The notes: a model not told the origin generated them from the letters alone. 64,000 nt of DNA from Altererythrobacter sp. ZODW24 (GCF_003344885.1 NZ_CP031155.1:372001-436000), one strand, 5' to 3'; counted from the stretch's first letter, positions 16,464-27,191 are shown. Program-made: numbers and translations.

Positions 16464-19252
16464 CGCTTTGGTTTAATCCCATATGCCGCGTAATTCTCAG
16501 CAACTCCGGGATCCATGCGCAACGCATCTTCGATATCTTTGCGGCCACTGGCATCGCCCATTGCTTGCTTCACCACTCCGCGCATGAAGCGCGTATCCCA
16601 AAGAGAGGGCGAGATGAATAGCGCCGCATCATAATCCGCCAACGCTTCTGGTAACCTGTTCATACGAAAATAAGCCATCGCCCTGCTGTCGAGAACATTC
16701 GCTTTGCTGGTCGAGTTCTCAACCGCCTGGGTACAGGTTTCTATCGTATCGTCGCTCACCAAATCCCAAATCCCGGAATACCAGCAAAGCGCATTCAACA
16801 AGGTCCCGTCTTGTGGACGGAAATCTACTTCCTCGATCAGTATGTCGCGGCCTGTGGTTTTGTCAGCAGTCCAACCATATGCATCGGCCTCGGCCATGCG
16901 GGCCTGATGCGCCTCCTCCACAAAGTCGGCATATTCTAATGCCAATGCGAGTGCCGCTTCGCTGCGCCCCATCCTGCCAAGAATATCGATCCGGGTGGTA
17001 TATGTAGACGCATCGCCAACCAGCTGCTCACCCAGTTCCAGATCGGCCAAGGCACCAGTCATATCGCCAAGCGATTTCCTTAAACCGGCACGAGCAAAAT
17101 AAAGGTTTGGTTCCGCCTCAATCGCAAGCGCTGCATCAATGTCATCAAGCGCGCCCTGATAATCGCCAACTCCGCGTCTAAACGATGCTCGGTCGGTTAG
17201 CGCCGAGCTATCATCGTCATCCGCGTCAGCGACAAGTTGGTTATATATCTTCTTAAGCGGTTCTAGCCGTTTGGCATTCTCACCATGATAATCCCAACGG
17301 CGGGTCACTTCTTCAGGTGCGCCCAGAACAGGAAGGGTCCTCTTCAACCGCGATGCTTCTCGGCGGGCGGCTCCGATCTCATCCGCAGGAACTTCCAACT
17401 GATAGCTGCGGGAAAAATTACTCATCGTGAGACGGTTTGCAGTGAGATCGGCGGAGTAGCCGAGCTGTGTGCCGCCGATCGTAACGTCCAATTCGGCGTT
17501 GCCGTCGAGACTGTATTCGCCGCCGTCGTTCGGTAAAAGCAAAGTAAGCCGCTGGTCCCTGTAGGATGGCCCGTTCACACGAACAGGAATTTCACGCCAT
17601 TTCGCACGCGCACGATCCGGCGAAAATGAGAAATTGCGGGCCAGAACCATCGGGGGTTCTAGCTTAAAGCGGCCTTGTTCTTCGTTCCACCGCGTTGTCG
17701 TGATGCCAGTCGCGGTAATCGTAGCTCGCGCCGCCTCATCATCAAACGTAATCGTATGATCGATCATCTGGTGTCCGCGAAGAAAACGCGAGACTGCGCT
17801 TGAAGCGGCCTGTTCACGGGCGTCGCTGTCAGTCTGCGTAGCGACTGATTGCCATTGCGCACCATTCGCGCCGTTGAACTCGATCGTGATGTCGTAAATC
17901 GAAGGTAATTCAAGCCCCGCCCGCTGATCCAGCGTCACGATAGCGCGGCTATCAGGTTGCTCATTGGGCCGCTCGGCTAAAGCGGCAAGTTTGGCGCCTT
18001 CTGGCTTGACTAAAAGACCATATTCGAAACGTGGTACATCTGCGATATTCGAAAGCCGTGTTCCCGAGGAGGTACCATCAAGCCAATAATCCTTCCCCGC
18101 AATCGTGGCCTGCACCAGAATATGATCGAAATTGCCCGGAGCCGGAACCATGACAGGCAGCACGTTACCGCCGCGCGACAGAACTAGAATCGGTTCAGCG
18201 TCAATATCCATCGCGCGCAACATAGATAGCAGCAACATCGTCTTAGCCTTGCAGTCGCCGTAACGCTTTTCCCAAGTCAGCGAGACTTCTTGCGGAAGGT
18301 AGTTCCCGCCATCGAGCCCATTAAGCAGATAGCTGATTTCATCTTGAACCACCTGAGTTGCCAGTGCGGCGCGTTCCAGCGGATCGGACGTCTTGGCCAC
18401 TATTTTGGCCACCTCGGCTGAGACCGGGTCGCCCTGCACAATGCTCGATTCGGTCGAGTAATGCGGTGCCATAACCTTTGAAATTTCGGTATAATCGGCG
18501 AAAGTCGAAGCCTTAACTAGCGTCGGAAGATTGTAACGCGAGGGCGCATCATAAGGCATGTCCTCAGGCTCTTCGCGCGGCAGATCAAGCGTCAGGTAAC
18601 GATAGCCATCGCGCAGCTCGGGCGTCAGCTCTGTCTTTTCGCGTGTCAGCCCAAAATTGACATCCAGACCATCCGGCCAAGAAATCACTACCCTGCCGCT
18701 TTGCAGCGGGACCGGTTTGGTTGGTAAAAAATCGGTATGCTCGACCTCGTCGCCCAAGGCTTGGTCAGACCGCGTCATTGAATAGGCCAACCGCACGGTA
18801 TCACCCAGCTGCGCGCCAGGCAGCGACATGGACGCCGTAAGCAGCCCATTGAGCATCCGCATTTCGAGCTGCTGTTCGCGCCGTAAAACTTCAAATTTCG
18901 CGCCTGTTGCCAGAACGTCGATCACTTCATCACCGCGAATCAGATCAACACGGTGAACGATCAAGTCGCCTTTGTCAGGAAGCCACTGGGCAGTCAGCGT
19001 GCCAAATTGCGTAAGCGCCTGGGGTGAGGTCAGTGCAATGGCCTGATCGGAATACACCCAAAGCTGGCCCTTCTCGATACGCGATTGCCGTTCAAACAGC
19101 TGATATGCATCAGTCTGATCATCGGTAGAGGCCTCTACGGTCGCGACATCTACCCAAGCAGGCGTCTCGTCATAAAGCACCTCTTCCCCAGCCATTGCTG
19201 GCGAAGACATTAGCGCGCAGGTAGCCACACCTGCCAAAAATACACGATACAT
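16460..19252 (-). CDS. Secreted DUF3857 / transglutaminase-like / TPR protein
   Basis: The 930-residue product has a signal peptide (MYRVFLAGVATCALMSSPAMAG), then a DUF3857 beta domain (about 50-230), a transglutaminase-like domain with Cys in KRYGDCKAKTMLLLSML (around 340), His in NFDHILVQ and Asp in YWLDGTSSG, a DUF3858-like beta region, and four or more TPR units (about 690-910), e.g. GDYQGALDDIDAALAIE and NRLPEALADYDAALFISP. The Cys-His-Asp triad is present, so it may be an active peptidase or amidase in the periplasm, but the substrate is unknown. It faces radC, sharing the TTAG stop overlap. It has no same-strand partner. Confidence 0.85.
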   Translation of the reverse strand: MYRVFLAGVATCALMSSPAMAGEEVLYDETPAWVDVATVEASTDDQTDAYQLFERQSRIEKGQLWVYSDQAIALTSPQALTQFGTLTAQWLPDKGDLIVHRVDLIRGDEVIDVLATGAKFEVLRREQQLEMRMLNGLLTASMSLPGAQLGDTVRLAYSMTRSDQALGDEVEHTDFLPTKPVPLQSGRVVISWPDGLDVNFGLTREKTELTPELRDGYRYLTLDLPREEPEDMPYDAPSRYNLPTLVKASTFADYTEISKVMAPHYSTESSIVQGDPVSAEVAKIVAKTSDPLERAALATQVVQDEISYLLNGLDGGNYLPQEVSLTWEKRYGDCKAKTMLLLSMLRAMDIDAEPILVLSRGGNVLPVMVPAPGNFDHILVQATIAGKDYWLDGTSSGTRLSNIADVPRFEYGLLVKPEGAKLAALAERPNEQPDSRAIVTLDQRAGLELPSIYDITIEFNGANGAQWQSVATQTDSDAREQAASSAVSRFLRGHQMIDHTITFDDEAARATITATGITTTRWNEEQGRFKLEPPMVLARNFSFSPDRARAKWREIPVRVNGPSYRDQRLTLLLPNDGGEYSLDGNAELDVTIGGTQLGYSADLTANRLTMSNFSRSYQLEVPADEIGAARREASRLKRTLPVLGAPEEVTRRWDYHGENAKRLEPLKKIYNQLVADADDDDSSALTDRASFRRGVGDYQGALDDIDAALAIEAEPNLYFARAGLRKSLGDMTGALADLELGEQLVGDASTYTTRIDILGRMGRSEAALALALEYADFVEEAHQARMAEADAYGWTADKTTGRDILIEEVDFRPQDGTLLNALCWYSGIWDLVSDDTIETCTQAVENSTSKANVLDSRAMAYFRMNRLPEALADYDAALFISPSLWDTRFMRGVVKQAMGDASGRKDIEDALRMDPGVAENYAAYGIKPKR

Positions 19253-19414
19253 ATCAAACCCCTGCTCACGCCCCCTGGCGCGTCGCTGTGCATACTACAT
19301 AGCTTTGGAAGCGAAGCAATTGCGAACAAACCTGTTTTACCGCCTTGCCAATCGCGCCCCCACACTTGTAGCCGACCCAGCGAAACAGACACTCAGACCC
19401 ACTTGGAGTCGCAC

Positions 19415-20731
19415 ATGATCCCCCGTTATTCCCGCCCTACAATGTCCGCCATTTGGGAGCCGGAGGCACGTTACCGCATTTGGTTCGAAATCGAGGCCCA
19501 TGCGACCGAGAAACTGGGCGAGCTTGGCGTAGTGCCGAAAAGTGCTGCAAAAGCACTGTGGGACTGGTGGGCGACCGATCCGGTCATCGACGTGCCAGCC
19601 ATTGACGCAATCGAAGCAGTGACCAAACATGATGTCATCGCATTCTTGACGTGGGTGTCCGATCAGGTCGGTGACGAAGCGCGCTTCATGCATCAGGGCA
19701 TGACCAGCTCTGATGTCCTCGACACCACACTGGCAGTGCAACTGGCCCGTGCTTCCGACATTCTGCTCGAAGACCTTGATGCGCTATTGGCCGCACTCAA
19801 GCGCCGTGCGGATGAACACAAATACACCGCCACGATCGGGCGCAGCCACGGCATTCACGCTGAACCCACCACTTTCGGTTTGAAGCTTGCACAAGCCTAT
19901 GCCGAGTTCGAACGTTGCCGCAGCCGCCTCGTTGCAGCGCGCGCCGAAATCGCGACCTGCGCTATCAGCGGCGCTGTGGGTACTTTCGCGAATATTGACC
20001 CCTCGGTAGAGGCCCACGTTGCTGAAAAGCTCGGCTTGGAAATTGAGCCCGTCAGCACGCAGGTGATCCCTCGTGACCGCCATGCCATGTATTTCGCCAC
20101 GCTCGGCGTAATCGCCAGTTCGATTGAGCGCTTGGCCGTCGAAGTTCGCCATCTCCAACGTACCGAAGTTCTCGAAGCCGAAGAGTATTTTTCACCCGGC
20201 CAAAAGGGTTCGAGCGCGATGCCGCATAAGCGCAACCCGATCCTGACCGAAAACCTGACCGGGCAAGCGCGCATGATCCGCTCCTACGCCCTACCCGCGA
20301 TGGAAAATGTGGCGCTTTGGCACGAGCGTGACATCTCGCATTCCTCGGTCGAACGCTTCATCGGCCCCGACGCCACGATCACACTCGACTTCTCGCTCGG
20401 GCGGCTGACCGGTGTGATGGATAAGCTGCTTATCTACCCAGAGCGTATGCAAAAGAACCTCGACCGGATGGGCGGCCTTGTCCATTCGCAGCGCGTGTTG
20501 CTGGCCCTGACGCAAGCAGGAATCAGCCGCGAGGACGCATACGGACTGGTACAGCGCAACGCCATGAAGGTGTGGGAATCGGACGGTGCGCTATCGCTGC
20601 TGGAGCTTCTGTCGAATGACGAAGCCGTCACAGCCCATATCGCGCCAGACGTACTCGCCGAGAGCTTCAATCTCGACTATCATTTCAAGCAGGTGGACAC
20701 GATCTTCGCCCGCGTATTTGGCGAGGGCTGA
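19415..20731 (+). CDS. purB: Adenylosuccinate lyase
   Basis: PurB cleaves SAICAR to AICAR and adenylosuccinate to AMP, two steps of purine synthesis. The 438-residue protein shows the fumarase/aspartase superfamily signatures [31 protein letters not shown] with the catalytic His, and the loop [19 protein letters not shown]. The ATG at 19415 with GGAG upstream gives the family start [14 protein letters not shown]; a TTG 12 bases earlier is less likely. It precedes the lapA-pyrF-trp-accD-folC series but is separated by 74 bases. Confidence 0.97.
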   Translation: MIPRYSRPTMSAIWEPEARYRIWFEIEAHATEKLGELGVVPKSAAKALWDWWATDPVIDVPAIDAIEAVTKHDVIAFLTWVSDQVGDEARFMHQGMTSSDVLDTTLAVQLARASDILLEDLDALLAALKRRADEHKYTATIGRSHGIHAEPTTFGLKLAQAYAEFERCRSRLVAARAEIATCAISGAVGTFANIDPSVEAHVAEKLGLEIEPVSTQVIPRDRHAMYFATLGVIASSIERLAVEVRHLQRTEVLEAEEYFSPGQKGSSAMPHKRNPILTENLTGQARMIRSYALPAMENVALWHERDISHSSVERFIGPDATITLDFSLGRLTGVMDKLLIYPERMQKNLDRMGGLVHSQRVLLALTQAGISREDAYGLVQRNAMKVWESDGALSLLELLSNDEAVTAHIAPDVLAESFNLDYHFKQVDTIFARVFGEG

Positions 20732-20805
20732 GCCCCTAACCCTTTCCATCGCGGTGCTGCCCGTCTAGCATCACCGCATAGTTTCGCCGTTCAGGAGTTC
20801 ACTGC

Positions 20806-21159
20806 ATGCAGATCGTCCGTACCATTGTTTGGGTCCTGATATTGGTCGGCTTATTGGCCTTCAGTCTGGCCAACTGGAACCCGGTCGAAGTGAAGATTTG
20901 GGAAAACCTGATCCTTGAGACCAAAGTTCCGGCGCTAGTGATCGTATCTTTCCTGCTGGGCCTTTTGCCCATGTGGCTGGTTCATCGCGGCGCAAAATGG
21001 CGCGCGTCCCGCCGCATCAGCGCGCTGGAAAGTGCAGCCCAAGCCCGCGCTGTGGCTGAAAGCACACCTGCGGTGACTGCTGCAGACGTTGATCCCGGCG
21101 ACCTCACTCGCGAACACAAAGTTGTGAGCAGCGACAGCACGCCCGGCACGTTGGCGTGA
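20806..21159 (+). CDS. lapA: LapA-domain (DUF1049) inner-membrane protein
   Basis: The 117-residue protein has two membrane helices (IVRTIVWVLILVGLLAFSLAN and VPALVIVSFLLGLLPMWLVH) and a cytoplasmic tail, the pattern of the LapA domain. In E. coli, LapA works with LapB and FtsH to control LpxC and thus lipopolysaccharide synthesis. Here no lapB is adjacent, so the role is by family only. Its stop overlaps the GTG start of pyrF. The tail after residue 65 is Ala/Thr/Ser-rich and appears unstructured. Confidence 0.8.
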   Translation: MQIVRTIVWVLILVGLLAFSLANWNPVEVKIWENLILETKVPALVIVSFLLGLLPMWLVHRGAKWRASRRISALESAAQARAVAESTPAVTAADVDPGDLTREHKVVSSDSTPGTLA

Positions 21160-21830
21160 GCAACCCGATCTATCTTGCGCTGGATATGCCGCAACTGGAT
21201 GATGCCGTTGCAATGGCGAAGCGTGTCAAAGGCCATGTCGGCGGCCTCAAGCTCGGGCTGGAATTCTTCTGCGCGCATGGCTCGCACGGCGTGCATGAAA
21301 TCGCCCACATCGGACTACCGATCTTCCTTGATCTAAAAATGCATGACATCCCCAACACCGTCGCCAGTGCGATGCAGGCGCTGCACGTGCTCGAACCGTC
21401 GATTATGACAGTCCATGCAAGCGGCGGACGTTCGATGATGGAAGATGCGAAGGCAGCGGCGGCCAATGGCACCAAGGTCGTTGCGGTCACAGTCCTCACC
21501 AGCCTCGACGAGCGAGATTTGTCGCGAACCGGCATATCAGGCAACGCGCACGATCAGGTAGAGCGGCTGGCCGATCTGGCTCAGGAAGCCGGCCTCGACG
21601 GAATTGTCTGCTCAGGTCAGGAAGTCGGTTCGGTACACAAGCGCTGGAAAGACGGTTTCTTCGTCGTTCCAGGCCTTCGCCCTGCAGGTTCGACGGTCGG
21701 CGACCAGAAGCGCGTAGTCACCCCGCGTAAGGCCCGCGATGATGGCGCCAGTGTGCTGGTAATTGGCCGCCCGATCAGCCGCGCGGATGATCCGGTTGCC
21801 GCTGCCAGAGCAATTGAAGCAACGCTTTAG
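21156..21830 (+). CDS. pyrF: Orotidine 5'-phosphate decarboxylase
   Basis: PyrF decarboxylates OMP to UMP, the last step of pyrimidine synthesis. The 224-residue TIM-barrel protein carries the catalytic D-x-K-x-x-D set at 59/61/64 (FLDLKMHDIPNTV) and the phosphate-binding GRPISRADDP near the C-terminus. The start is a GTG overlapping the lapA stop (GTGA). Length matches the family. It lies between lapA and trpF, a typical sphingomonad order. Confidence 0.96.
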   Translation: MSNPIYLALDMPQLDDAVAMAKRVKGHVGGLKLGLEFFCAHGSHGVHEIAHIGLPIFLDLKMHDIPNTVASAMQALHVLEPSIMTVHASGGRSMMEDAKAAAANGTKVVAVTVLTSLDERDLSRTGISGNAHDQVERLADLAQEAGLDGIVCSGQEVGSVHKRWKDGFFVVPGLRPAGSTVGDQKRVVTPRKARDDGASVLVIGRPISRADDPVAAARAIEATL

Positions 21831-21876
21831 TTATCGAGCCCTAGCGCCCGACCGAAACTGCTACTAACTGACTCTT

Positions 21877-22515
21877 ATGCCTAAAACCCAGATCAAGATT
21901 TGTGGCCTTTCCAGACCCGAAACCGTTGATGCTGCTGTGAATGCGGGCGCGACGCATATCGGGCTCGTCCACTTCGAGCCTAGCCCGCGCCATGTCAGCC
22001 TGAGCGATGCCGCCGCCCTGCGCCGCCGTGCACCGCAGGAGGTAAAAGTCGTCTTGTTGACGGTGAATATGCAGCCGCAACCGTGGGCCGCTGCGATTGA
22101 TGCGGTGAAGCCTGATGTGGTGCAGTTCCACGGCAATGAAACGCCTGAGTGGCTGGCGCTGATCAAGCAGCACACCCAGACCGAACTCTGGAAGGCCATC
22201 GGCGTAAAAGACGCCTCGGCGTTCGAGCGCGCGCGCAAGTGGGAAGGCATTGCCGACCGCTTGCTGTTCGACGCTCCGGCTCAGAAACTTCCTGGCGGTA
22301 ACGGACTTGCACTCGACTGGTCACTGTTTCCCAATAGCACGCTGCCCAATGTCCCTTGGGGTCTCGCTGGCGGCCTGCATCCAGACAATGTCGCTGACGC
22401 AATCCGGCAAACCGGCGCAGAATTGGTGGATGCATCAACCGGTCTCGAGAGCGAACCCGGCGTGAAGGATGTGGACAGGATTAAGGCGTTCTGCGAAGCG
22501 GCCCGAACTGTATGA
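21877..22515 (+). CDS. trpF: Phosphoribosylanthranilate isomerase
   Basis: TrpF converts N-(5'-phosphoribosyl)anthranilate to CdRP in tryptophan synthesis by an Amadori rearrangement. The 212-residue TIM barrel has the catalytic cysteine in [12 protein letters not shown] (position 9), the FHGNET motif near 90, the general acid Asp in RLLFDAP, and [12 protein letters not shown] and [14 protein letters not shown] at the phosphate site. It ends in a 4-base ATGA overlap with trpB, so trpF and trpB are coupled. Confidence 0.96.
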   Translation: MPKTQIKICGLSRPETVDAAVNAGATHIGLVHFEPSPRHVSLSDAAALRRRAPQEVKVVLLTVNMQPQPWAAAIDAVKPDVVQFHGNETPEWLALIKQHTQTELWKAIGVKDASAFERARKWEGIADRLLFDAPAQKLPGGNGLALDWSLFPNSTLPNVPWGLAGGLHPDNVADAIRQTGAELVDASTGLESEPGVKDVDRIKAFCEAARTV

Positions 22516-23726
22516 ACAAGCAACAAAACTCATTCCGCAATATGCCTGACGACCGCGGGCATTTCGGCGATTACGGCGGGCGCTATGTCGCCGAAACGCT
22601 GATGCCGCTCGTCCTCGACCTGGAGCGTGAATATCGCGCAGCGCAAGCTGATCCGGCATTCAAGGCCGAGTTCGACGATCTGCTGGCGAATTATGTCGGC
22701 CGCCCTTCCCCCCTCTATTTTGCAGAACGGATGACGGAAGCGCTTGGCGGTGCACAAGTATGGTTCAAGCGCGACGAGCTCAACCACACGGGCGCGCATA
22801 AGATCAACAATTGCATCGGGCAGATTCTGCTCGCGATCCGCATGGGCAAAACGCGGATTATTGCGGAAACCGGCGCGGGACAGCACGGCGTTGCAACGGC
22901 CACCGTTTGCGCGCGGTTCGGTCTGCCCTGCGTGATCTATATGGGCGCGACCGACGTTGCGCGGCAGCAGCCCAATGTCTTCCGCATGAAGTTGCTTGGC
23001 GCGGAGGTGATTCCCGTCACCAGCGGCGCGGCGACGCTGAAGGACGCCATGAACGAAGGGCTGCGCGACTGGGTCGCCAATGTCCATGACACGTTCTACA
23101 TCATCGGCACCGCCGCTGGCCCGCATCCCTATCCCGAACTGGTCCGCGATTTCCAAAGCGTCATCGGCAAAGAAGCCCGCGAGCAAATGCTGGAACGCAC
23201 TGGACGCCTGCCCGACCATCTGGTTGCCTGCATCGGCGGCGGATCGAACGCGCTTGGTCTGTTCCACCCGTTCCTCGACGATCCCGATGTGAAAATGCTG
23301 GGTGTCGAGGCAGCGGGACATGGCCTCGACGGAGACCAACACGCCGCCAGCCTTTCCGGCGGATCACCGGGCGTGCTCCACGGCAACAAAACTTACTTGC
23401 TGCAGGACGAAGACGGCCAGATTACCGAAGGCCACTCGATCAGCGCAGGCCTAGACTATCCCGGCATCGGACCCGAACACGCCTGGCTGAAGGAAACCGG
23501 CCGCGTGAAATATACTAGCGCCACCGACAAAGAAGCGCTCGACGGCTTCCAACTCCTCTGCCGCACCGAAGGCATCATTCCCGCGTTGGAGCCATCACAC
23601 GCGATTGCCGCCGTTGCGAAATTGGCGAAGGAACTGCCCGAAGATCAGATCATCCTGATGAATCTTTGCGGACGTGGCGACAAGGACATCTTCACGGTGG
23701 CTGAGGCGCTCGGAGTCGAGATTTAG
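22512..23726 (+). CDS. trpB: Tryptophan synthase beta chain
   Basis: TrpB condenses indole with serine using PLP. The 404-residue product shows [15 protein letters not shown], the PLP lysine at residue 97 in [10 protein letters not shown], the [12 protein letters not shown] segment and the phosphate-binding GGGSNALG near 235. It is full length and overlaps trpF. Unusually, the following gene is not trpA but an AT-rich membrane gene starting 3 bases after the stop. Confidence 0.98.
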   Translation: MNKQQNSFRNMPDDRGHFGDYGGRYVAETLMPLVLDLEREYRAAQADPAFKAEFDDLLANYVGRPSPLYFAERMTEALGGAQVWFKRDELNHTGAHKINNCIGQILLAIRMGKTRIIAETGAGQHGVATATVCARFGLPCVIYMGATDVARQQPNVFRMKLLGAEVIPVTSGAATLKDAMNEGLRDWVANVHDTFYIIGTAAGPHPYPELVRDFQSVIGKEAREQMLERTGRLPDHLVACIGGGSNALGLFHPFLDDPDVKMLGVEAAGHGLDGDQHAASLSGGSPGVLHGNKTYLLQDEDGQITEGHSISAGLDYPGIGPEHAWLKETGRVKYTSATDKEALDGFQLLCRTEGIIPALEPSHAIAAVAKLAKELPEDQIILMNLCGRGDKDIFTVAEALGVEI

Positions 23727-23729
23727 ACG

Positions 23730-24257
23730 ATGACTGAACAGCATCGCAAAAAGCTGCTTAATTGGTTCACAAGCGTTTCGGTAATTTTAGGCTATTTATC
23801 TCTCGCCGTCTTGATTGGGTTCTATGTAAATTCGGAGAACCGCTATTTTTTTGAAAGACCTGATCTGCCTTACAATTTTGATAGAGCTCTCGGGATTTTT
23901 ATAACAGCGACTGAAGGCTTTATCGTTATCGCAACAGTTAGCCTCTTTTGGCATTTTTCTGACATTTTTCATGCTAATAGACCGCTCCGTAGAAGCCTGA
24001 AAATCGCCTCATCTTACCGAGTATTTCTTTGTTTAATGCTCATTTTAATTGCTGGGATGCTCGTCATGCATTCTGGCATTCTCTGGTCTCTTCATTGCCC
24101 TAAAGATTATCCAAATGACAATTTTGCGGTATTTTGCACGCCCTTTCCTGGCACTGGAGCTATTCCTCTGGTGCTCGTTCCACTTTCGCTTTTCGTCTTA
24201 GCTAGCATTCTGAAAGGATACATCTCGATGGCTTCACTTATTGAGGCATCGCGATGA
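23730..24257 (+). CDS. Unknown AT-rich membrane protein inserted between trpB and trpA
   Basis: I do not recognise this 175-residue protein. It has about four hydrophobic segments (SVSVILGYLSLAVLIGFYV, a helix around FIVIATVSLFWHF, VFLCLMLILIAGMLVMHSGI, and IPLVLVPLSLFVLASIL), with two cysteines in LHCPKDYPNDNFAVFC that could lie outside. Codon use differs sharply from its neighbours: many A/T-ending codons (TTT, ATT, AAA, TTA) in an operon that favours G/C. It starts 3 bases after trpB and ends in an ATGA overlap with trpA, so it must be translated with the operon. Recent acquisition is inferred from composition only. Confidence 0.75.
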   Translation: MTEQHRKKLLNWFTSVSVILGYLSLAVLIGFYVNSENRYFFERPDLPYNFDRALGIFITATEGFIVIATVSLFWHFSDIFHANRPLRRSLKIASSYRVFLCLMLILIAGMLVMHSGILWSLHCPKDYPNDNFAVFCTPFPGTGAIPLVLVPLSLFVLASILKGYISMASLIEASR

Positions 24258-25039
24258 CCCGCCTTTCCAACGCCTTTGTCAAACCTGCCCTCGTCTGCTT
24301 CGTCACTGCTGGTGACGGGGACACCGCGGCCAATCTTGATGCTCTCGTCGCGGGCGGCGCGGATGTGATCGAGCTGGGTATGCCTTTCACCGATCCGATG
24401 GCCGATGGCCCTGCGATCCAGAAGGCAAACCTTCGCTCGCTGGCCAAAGGCACAACCACCGCCGATATCTTCGCCATCGCCGCAGCATTTCGCACCCGCC
24501 ATCCTGATGTGCCTCTGGTGCTGATGGGCTATGCCAATCCGATGGTGCGGCGCGGGCCGGACTGGTTTGCGGGTCAATGCGAGGCGGCGGGCGTCGACGG
24601 CGTGATCTGCGTCGATATTCCGCCAGAGGAGGACGATGCGCTCGGCCCGCAATTGCGCGCTAAGGGTATTGCGCCCATCCGCCTTGCGACGCCCACCACC
24701 GACGCGGCGCGCTTGCCCACAGTGCTCGAAGGCTCAGGCGGGTTTGTCTATTATGTCTCCGTCGCGGGCATCACCGGCCTGCAGCAAGCCGCAACCGCCA
24801 GTATCGAGGACGCGGTCGCCAAGCTCAAAGCCGCGACCGACCTGCCGATTGCCGTTGGGTTCGGGGTCCGCAAACCCGAGCAGGCCGAGGCCATTGCCAA
24901 GGTCGCGGATGGCGTGGTTGTCGGCTCCGCCTTCATCGATCTGGTCGAGGAACATGGCGAAAAGGCTCCAGCGGCATTGCAGGAACTCACCGCTGCGCTT
25001 GCCAATGCGGTGCATAATGCGCGAAAGGCTGACGCATGA
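24254..25039 (+). CDS. trpA: Tryptophan synthase alpha chain
   Basis: TrpA cleaves indole-3-glycerol phosphate to indole, which tunnels to TrpB. The 261-residue TIM barrel has the catalytic Glu40 and Asp51 in [16 protein letters not shown], the [10 protein letters not shown] loop and the phosphate-binding [10 protein letters not shown] and VVVGSAFID. Its start overlaps the AT-rich unknown gene and its end overlaps accD, both as ATGA, so translation of the two Trp subunits is interrupted only by that extra gene. Confidence 0.97.
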   Translation: MTRLSNAFVKPALVCFVTAGDGDTAANLDALVAGGADVIELGMPFTDPMADGPAIQKANLRSLAKGTTTADIFAIAAAFRTRHPDVPLVLMGYANPMVRRGPDWFAGQCEAAGVDGVICVDIPPEEDDALGPQLRAKGIAPIRLATPTTDAARLPTVLEGSGGFVYYVSVAGITGLQQAATASIEDAVAKLKAATDLPIAVGFGVRKPEQAEAIAKVADGVVVGSAFIDLVEEHGEKAPAALQELTAALANAVHNARKADA

Positions 25040-25884
25040 ACTGGTTTTCCCGCGTCCGAAATTCGCTGCCCTTCGTCCCCAAGCGGGAAACGAAGGATAA
25101 TCTCTGGGTCAAATGCCCCGGCTGCGCCGAAATGGTGTTTGAAAAAGAGTATAACGAGAATCTCAATGTCTGCCCGCGCTGCGACCATCATGGCCGCATC
25201 GGTGCGGATCAGCGGTTGGCACAAATCCTCGACCCCGGTTTCGAGATGATGGAAATGCCCGAGGTCAAAGAAGACCCGCTCAAATTCCGAGATAGCAAGA
25301 AATACACGGACCGCCTGAAACAAGCCCGCGCCAAGAACCCGCACCGCGATGCGTTTAGCGTCGGCTCCGGCTCCATCGAGACGCGTGATGCAGTTGTCGG
25401 CGTGCAGGACTTCAATTTCATGGGCGGATCGATGGGCATGGCCGTCGGCAACGCCTTTTGCGCGGGTGCAGAGCGCGCCCTCGCCCGCAAATGCGGCTAT
25501 ATCGTTGTAACGGCAGCTGGCGGCGCGCGGATGCAGGAGGGTATTCTCAGCCTGATGCAAATGCCCAAGGCAACGGTGATGACCCGCCGCCTGAAGCGCG
25601 CTGGTCTGCCCTATATCGTCGTGCTGACCGATCCGACCACAGGCGGCGTTACGGCCAGTTACGCCATGCTGGGCGATGTCCAGATTGCCGAGCCCAACGC
25701 CTTGATCGGCTTTGCCGGACAGCGGGTGATTCAGGACACGATCCGCGAGAAATTGCCCGAGGGCTTCCAGCGCGCCGAGTATCTCCACAAGCACGGCATG
25801 GTCGATATGGTGGTGCCGCGTGACAATCTGCGAGCAACACTGGCGACTATCCTCGACTATCTCGATCCGGCACAGGCTGCCTGA
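25036..25884 (+). CDS. accD: Acetyl-CoA carboxylase carboxyltransferase subunit beta
   Basis: AccD, with AccA, transfers the carboxyl group from biotin to acetyl-CoA, giving malonyl-CoA for fatty acid synthesis. The 282-residue protein has the N-terminal zinc ribbon (Cys 27, 30, 46, 49) followed by the crotonase-fold core with [10 protein letters not shown] and [13 protein letters not shown]. It overlaps trpA by 4 bases and is followed by folC after 20 bases; trpA-accD-folC is widely conserved. Confidence 0.97.
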   Translation: MNWFSRVRNSLPFVPKRETKDNLWVKCPGCAEMVFEKEYNENLNVCPRCDHHGRIGADQRLAQILDPGFEMMEMPEVKEDPLKFRDSKKYTDRLKQARAKNPHRDAFSVGSGSIETRDAVVGVQDFNFMGGSMGMAVGNAFCAGAERALARKCGYIVVTAAGGARMQEGILSLMQMPKATVMTRRLKRAGLPYIVVLTDPTTGGVTASYAMLGDVQIAEPNALIGFAGQRVIQDTIREKLPEGFQRAEYLHKHGMVDMVVPRDNLRATLATILDYLDPAQAA

Positions 25885-25904
25885 CCGGCGCCGCGCGGCT
25901 GAAC

Positions 25905-27191
25905 ATGCGCGACTTTGCTATTTCCGACGATCCAGCGGTTCAGGCTCAGCTTGACCGCCTTGGGGCGCTTTCAGTGCCTGACGGGCGACTTGGTCTCGAA
26001 ACAATCCGCGCATTGCTGGACCGGCTGGGCAATCCGCATGACAGTCTGTCGCCCGTCTTCCACGTCGCCGGAACCAATGGCAAAGGCTCAACCTGCGCTT
26101 TCCTGAGAGCGATGCTTGAGGCCGAGGGATTGAAGGTTCACGCGACCACCAGCCCACATCTGGTCCGCTATAACGAACGCATCCGCGTTGCCGGAAAGCT
26201 GATTGAGGACAGCGCCTTGGCGAGCATTCTTGCCGAAGTACTGAATGCCGGTGAAGATTTGAACCCCAGCTTCTTCGAAGTCACCATCGCTGCCAGCTTC
26301 CTAGCCTTCTCGCGCACGCCAGCTGATGCGTGCGTGATCGAAGTTGGCCTTGGTGGAAGGTTTGATGCGACCAACGTGATCGAGCATCCGGCCGTATGCG
26401 GGATCGCCGCGCTAGGCATTGATCACGAACGCTTCTTGCTCGCGCCGGAAGAAGGGGTGCCCACAAATCCGCTGGCCCGCATCGCTTTTGAGAAGGCCGG
26501 GATCACCAAATCCACTGTGCCATTGGTAACGCAGTCCTATCCGCCTGAGGCGGAGCTGGAAATTGAGCGATCCGCGATGGCCGCTGGCGCTCCACTGGCG
26601 ATGCGGGGGCGCGACTGGCACGCGAGCCACGCCACATTGCTCACCTACGCGGATCGCGACGGCGAACTCACCTTGCCCCTGCCCGCGATGCCCGGTGCCC
26701 ATCAGGCAGAAAACGCGGGTCTGGCAGTCGCAATGCTGCGCCATCAGGACTGTCTGAGTGTATCGCCCGAAGCGATGGCAGCGGGAATCCGCGCCGCGCG
26801 TTGGCCGGCCAGAATGCAACTTCTCACTCCGAGTTCGCTAGCTGCAGGCCGCGAAGTCTGGCTGGACGGCGGACATAACGCGAATGCCGGTGAGGCTATT
26901 GCCGCGCATTTCGAAGGCCAGCAGATCCACCTGATCCTAGGGATGATCGCGGGAAAGGACCCAGCGGCGCTCACCGCACCTTTGGCGGCTAGCATTGCCA
27001 GCCTGATTGTTGTTCCCATCGAGGGACAAGACTTCCAACCAGTGCAAAACTTCGGGCCGCAGGCTCGCGAAGCTGGAGACGTAATGGAAGCGCTCGCAGC
27101 CCTACCTGACGACGGATTACCTGTGCTAATCGCAGGATCGCTCTACCTTGCGGGCAATGTGCTCAAACTAACCGGTGAATTGCCGGATTAG
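25905..27191 (+). CDS. folC: Bifunctional dihydrofolate / folylpolyglutamate synthase
   Basis: FolC adds glutamate to dihydropteroate and then to tetrahydrofolate. The 428-residue Mur-ligase-like protein has the ATP loop VAGTNGKGST (residues 54-63), TSPHLVRYNERI for the folate site, VIEVGLGGRFDATNV and LGIDHERF. It is the last gene of the purB-to-folC run, and its TAG overlaps by 3 bases the stop of convergent ampG. The start ATG at 25905 is the first in frame after accD. Confidence 0.95.
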   Translation: MRDFAISDDPAVQAQLDRLGALSVPDGRLGLETIRALLDRLGNPHDSLSPVFHVAGTNGKGSTCAFLRAMLEAEGLKVHATTSPHLVRYNERIRVAGKLIEDSALASILAEVLNAGEDLNPSFFEVTIAASFLAFSRTPADACVIEVGLGGRFDATNVIEHPAVCGIAALGIDHERFLLAPEEGVPTNPLARIAFEKAGITKSTVPLVTQSYPPEAELEIERSAMAAGAPLAMRGRDWHASHATLLTYADRDGELTLPLPAMPGAHQAENAGLAVAMLRHQDCLSVSPEAMAAGIRAARWPARMQLLTPSSLAAGREVWLDGGHNANAGEAIAAHFEGQQIHLILGMIAGKDPAALTAPLAASIASLIVVPIEGQDFQPVQNFGPQAREAGDVMEALAALPDDGLPVLIAGSLYLAGNVLKLTGELPD

